60,919 nucleotides of DNA, from NCBI GenBank assembly GCA_023954855.1, contig JAGSGY010000027.1, forward strand, positions 1 through 60,919. The letters run 5' to 3'. Positions 59,639 to 60,919 of this stretch are shown piece after piece (positions within the stretch are counted from its first letter, which is position 1; each line of letters opens with the position of its first letter). The stretch comes from Pseudomonadota bacterium. Its GTDB lineage: Bacteria; Myxococcota_A; UBA796; GCA-2862545. Position numbers and translations under genes: made by a program. The notes under the pieces were generated by a model. That model was not told where the DNA came from, ran no database searches, and saw only the letters and a list, made by a program, of their open reading frames with translations.

Positions 59639-60640
59639 ATGTCTACACTCACAAAGATTGGAATCGGGCTTGGCGCAGTGGTCGCATTAGGGCTCATTGG
59701 ACTGGCCAGTTTGGTCGGGTACTCCGTCGCCACCTGGCCTGGGCAGTACCCGGACACGCCGCGACCACAGCTTGCATCGACCGACGACCCGGAGACCATC
59801 GCCAGGGGCGCCTACATCGTTGACGCCCTGGCACACTGCACGATCTGCCACACCCCCGAAGAGGAGTTCTTGTTCAAGGACGTGCGGGGCATGGTGCCAA
59901 AGGGCGGGCACGAGTGGCAGATGGGCCCCATGGGCACCGTCTACTCGGCCAACCTGACCCCCGCAGGCATCGGCGAGATGAGCGATGCAGACCTCGCGCG
60001 GGTCATCCGCACCGGCATCAACGCCGACCACCATCCCGCGCCGTTGATGGTCGCCGTGGGCCCGATGGCCGACGAGGACCTCATCGCGGTGATGTCCTAC
60101 CTACGCTCGCTCGAGCCGGTCGACAACGACGTGCCCGACAGCACGTTCACCGCCATGGGGAAGACCCTCATGCCCCTCGCGATGCCCGGATTCATCCAGC
60201 CGAGGGACATCGCGCCGCCTGCCTTCGTCAAGGAGGGTGGCATCTCGATCGAGCGGGGACGCTACATCGCCCACGGCCCCGCGTTCTGCTTCGCCTGCCA
60301 TAGCGAGATGCAGATTTCTCCGGAGCTTGCCGTCAAAGAGCCCTACTTCGCTGGGGCCGCCGCGCCCGATCCGGACCCCAAGGACTCGACGATGGAGCTA
60401 CGCGCTCCAAACCTCACCACCCACGAGACCGGCTGGCTTCACGGCGTCACCGAAGACGCCTTCGTGACCCGACTGAAGGCTGGACGCGCTGTCGAGCACT
60501 CGCCCATGCCGTGGGAGAACTACGCACTGATGACCGAGGACGACATGCGGTCTGTCTATCGCTACCTCGCCTCTGTCCCGCCCGTCGATCAGGTGACTGG
60601 GCCAGGCTACCGGAAGGCCGGCTGGACGCCGACGGACTGA
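59639..60640 (+). CDS. Membrane-anchored diheme cytochrome c
   Basis: 333 residues from ATG 59639 (AAGGG lies right next to it; TTG 59579 would add 20 residues). An N-terminal helix (residues 5-30) anchors or exports the protein. Heme sites are CTICH (C67, C70, H71) and CFACH (C217, C220, H221), each starting one of two cytochrome-c-like halves (about 50-160 and 200-330), with methionines suited as axial ligands (MGPMGTV, SPMPWENY). It resembles the cytochrome subunits of membrane dehydrogenases and would move electrons in the periplasm. No dehydrogenase gene is next to it. Confidence 0.88.
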   Translation: MSTLTKIGIGLGAVVALGLIGLASLVGYSVATWPGQYPDTPRPQLASTDDPETIARGAYIVDALAHCTICHTPEEEFLFKDVRGMVPKGGHEWQMGPMGTVYSANLTPAGIGEMSDADLARVIRTGINADHHPAPLMVAVGPMADEDLIAVMSYLRSLEPVDNDVPDSTFTAMGKTLMPLAMPGFIQPRDIAPPAFVKEGGISIERGRYIAHGPAFCFACHSEMQISPELAVKEPYFAGAAAPDPDPKDSTMELRAPNLTTHETGWLHGVTEDAFVTRLKAGRAVEHSPMPWENYALMTEDDMRSVYRYLASVPPVDQVTGPGYRKAGWTPTD

Positions 60641-60717
60641 CACGCCCTCACTCGCGACTGCGCCTCCATGGGACGACAGTATGCGAAACACCCGCTAGGC
60701 TGTCGCCGAGGAGACAG

Positions 60718-60780
60718 ATGCGCTGGTGCAGTCGAACATCCCTTCCGGGCGGCCGCACGCCGCGGGCCGCGGCATCGTGA
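60718..60780 (+). CDS. 20-codon leader ORF, GTGA-coupled to the helicase
   Basis: ATG at 60718 with a strong GAGGAG at the right distance opens MRWCSRTSLPGGRTPRAAAS and ends at TGA 60778-60780, which overlaps the helicase GTG at 60777 as GTGA. The peptide itself has no recognisable feature. It may be a leader ORF whose translation delivers ribosomes to the weak GTG. Confidence 0.35.
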   Translation: MRWCSRTSLPGGRTPRAAAS

Positions 60781-60919
60781 CCGGAGCCCCACTCCCGATC
60801 GACGCCCTAAAGCCGGACTTTGACGCCCTGACGGGTCCGGTCGTCATCACCGCGCCCACCGGCAGCGGCAAGTCCAGTCGAGTGCCGACCTGGTGTGAGG
60901 GCCCCGTGCTTGTCGTCGA
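60777..60919 (+). CDS. DEAH-box ATP-dependent helicase, HrpB-like (partial, 5' end)
   Basis: A GTG at 60777 opens a frame that runs to the window end (47 codons). It reads PLPIDALKPDFDALTGPVV followed by ITAPTGSGKSSRVPTWCEGP: the LPIDxLxxD opening and the Walker A motif followed by RVP are typical of HrpB-type DEAH helicases (PLPIDALLPDI, then APTGSGKSTQVP). No ribosome binding site precedes the GTG itself, and it overlaps the end of a short leader ORF. The rest of the gene is outside the window. Confidence 0.75.
   Translation, partial: MTGAPLPIDALKPDFDALTGPVVITAPTGSGKSSRVPTWCEGPVLVV

Overview
The window is high-GC DNA (strong G/C preference at third codon positions) from a bacterium that looks like a member of the Myxococcota (former Deltaproteobacteria). 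The signs are: a MYXO-CTERM-like tail (Gly-Cys-rich motif, hydrophobic helix, Arg-rich end) on a secreted phospholipase; many small lipoproteins, several with Asp/Thr/Ser/Gly-rich linkers; MopE-type Cys/Asp-rich repeats; sigma-54-like promoters; a membrane-anchored Ser/Thr kinase whose DFG motif reads DWG; and genes packed with 4-nt ATGA/GTGA overlaps. No rRNA, tRNA, CRISPR array, insertion sequence or phage gene was recognised. No gap between genes exceeds about 230 nt, so it reads as an ordinary chromosome segment rather than an island.

Layout. 1-9.3 kb: secreted and lipoprotein genes, including a glycosidase-like lipoprotein and a divergent zinc phospholipase C / neutral ceramidase pair that could work in series on sphingolipids. 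9.3-14.7 kb: a dCache-sensor nucleotide cyclase, a MopE-repeat lipoprotein with a (Asp-Ala)n tract, and a gene split around a C9 homopolymer. 14.8-20.9 kb: lipid metabolism (fatty acid hydroxylase, acyl-CoA dehydrogenase, lipase, thiolase, a prenyl-synthase-like protein with degenerate metal motifs). 20.9-24.5 kb: an ATGA-linked set led by a fused membrane/spermidine-synthase-like protein. 24.6-33.2 kb: an acidic protein coupled to PEP carboxylase, an MscS channel and a heterodimeric ABC exporter. 33.2-40.3 kb: sirtuin, M16 and M19 peptidases, a DUF5718-like and a DUF6370-like protein, each of the last two coupled to a small membrane protein.

40.3-46.4 kb: Ser/Thr kinase, unknown helical protein, two lipoproteins, WYL regulator with an SRAP (YedK) gene. 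46.4-53.9 kb: homodimeric 2-oxoacid dehydrogenase E1, lipoyl-less E2-type acyltransferase, AlkB-like dioxygenase, TEX30-like hydrolase, GFA protein and a glutathione-reductase-like flavoprotein. 54.0-60.9 kb: ClpP-like lipoprotein, EEP-family hydrolase, a three-domain protein (RBBP9-type hydrolase, WGR, DUF4303-like), a nucleotidyltransferase/HD pair, YdeI-family protein, diheme cytochrome c, and the start of a DEAH helicase cut by the window end.

The most unusual items are the hydrolase-WGR-DUF4303-like fusion, the two MopE-repeat lipoproteins whose sigma-54-like promoters sit exactly 29 nt from their start codons, the C9 tract that decides whether two ORFs are one protein, a PEP-carboxylase-coupled protein resembling a defective retropepsin, and a prenyl-synthase homolog that has lost both Asp-rich motifs. 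All family assignments come from motif recognition by eye; no database search was run.
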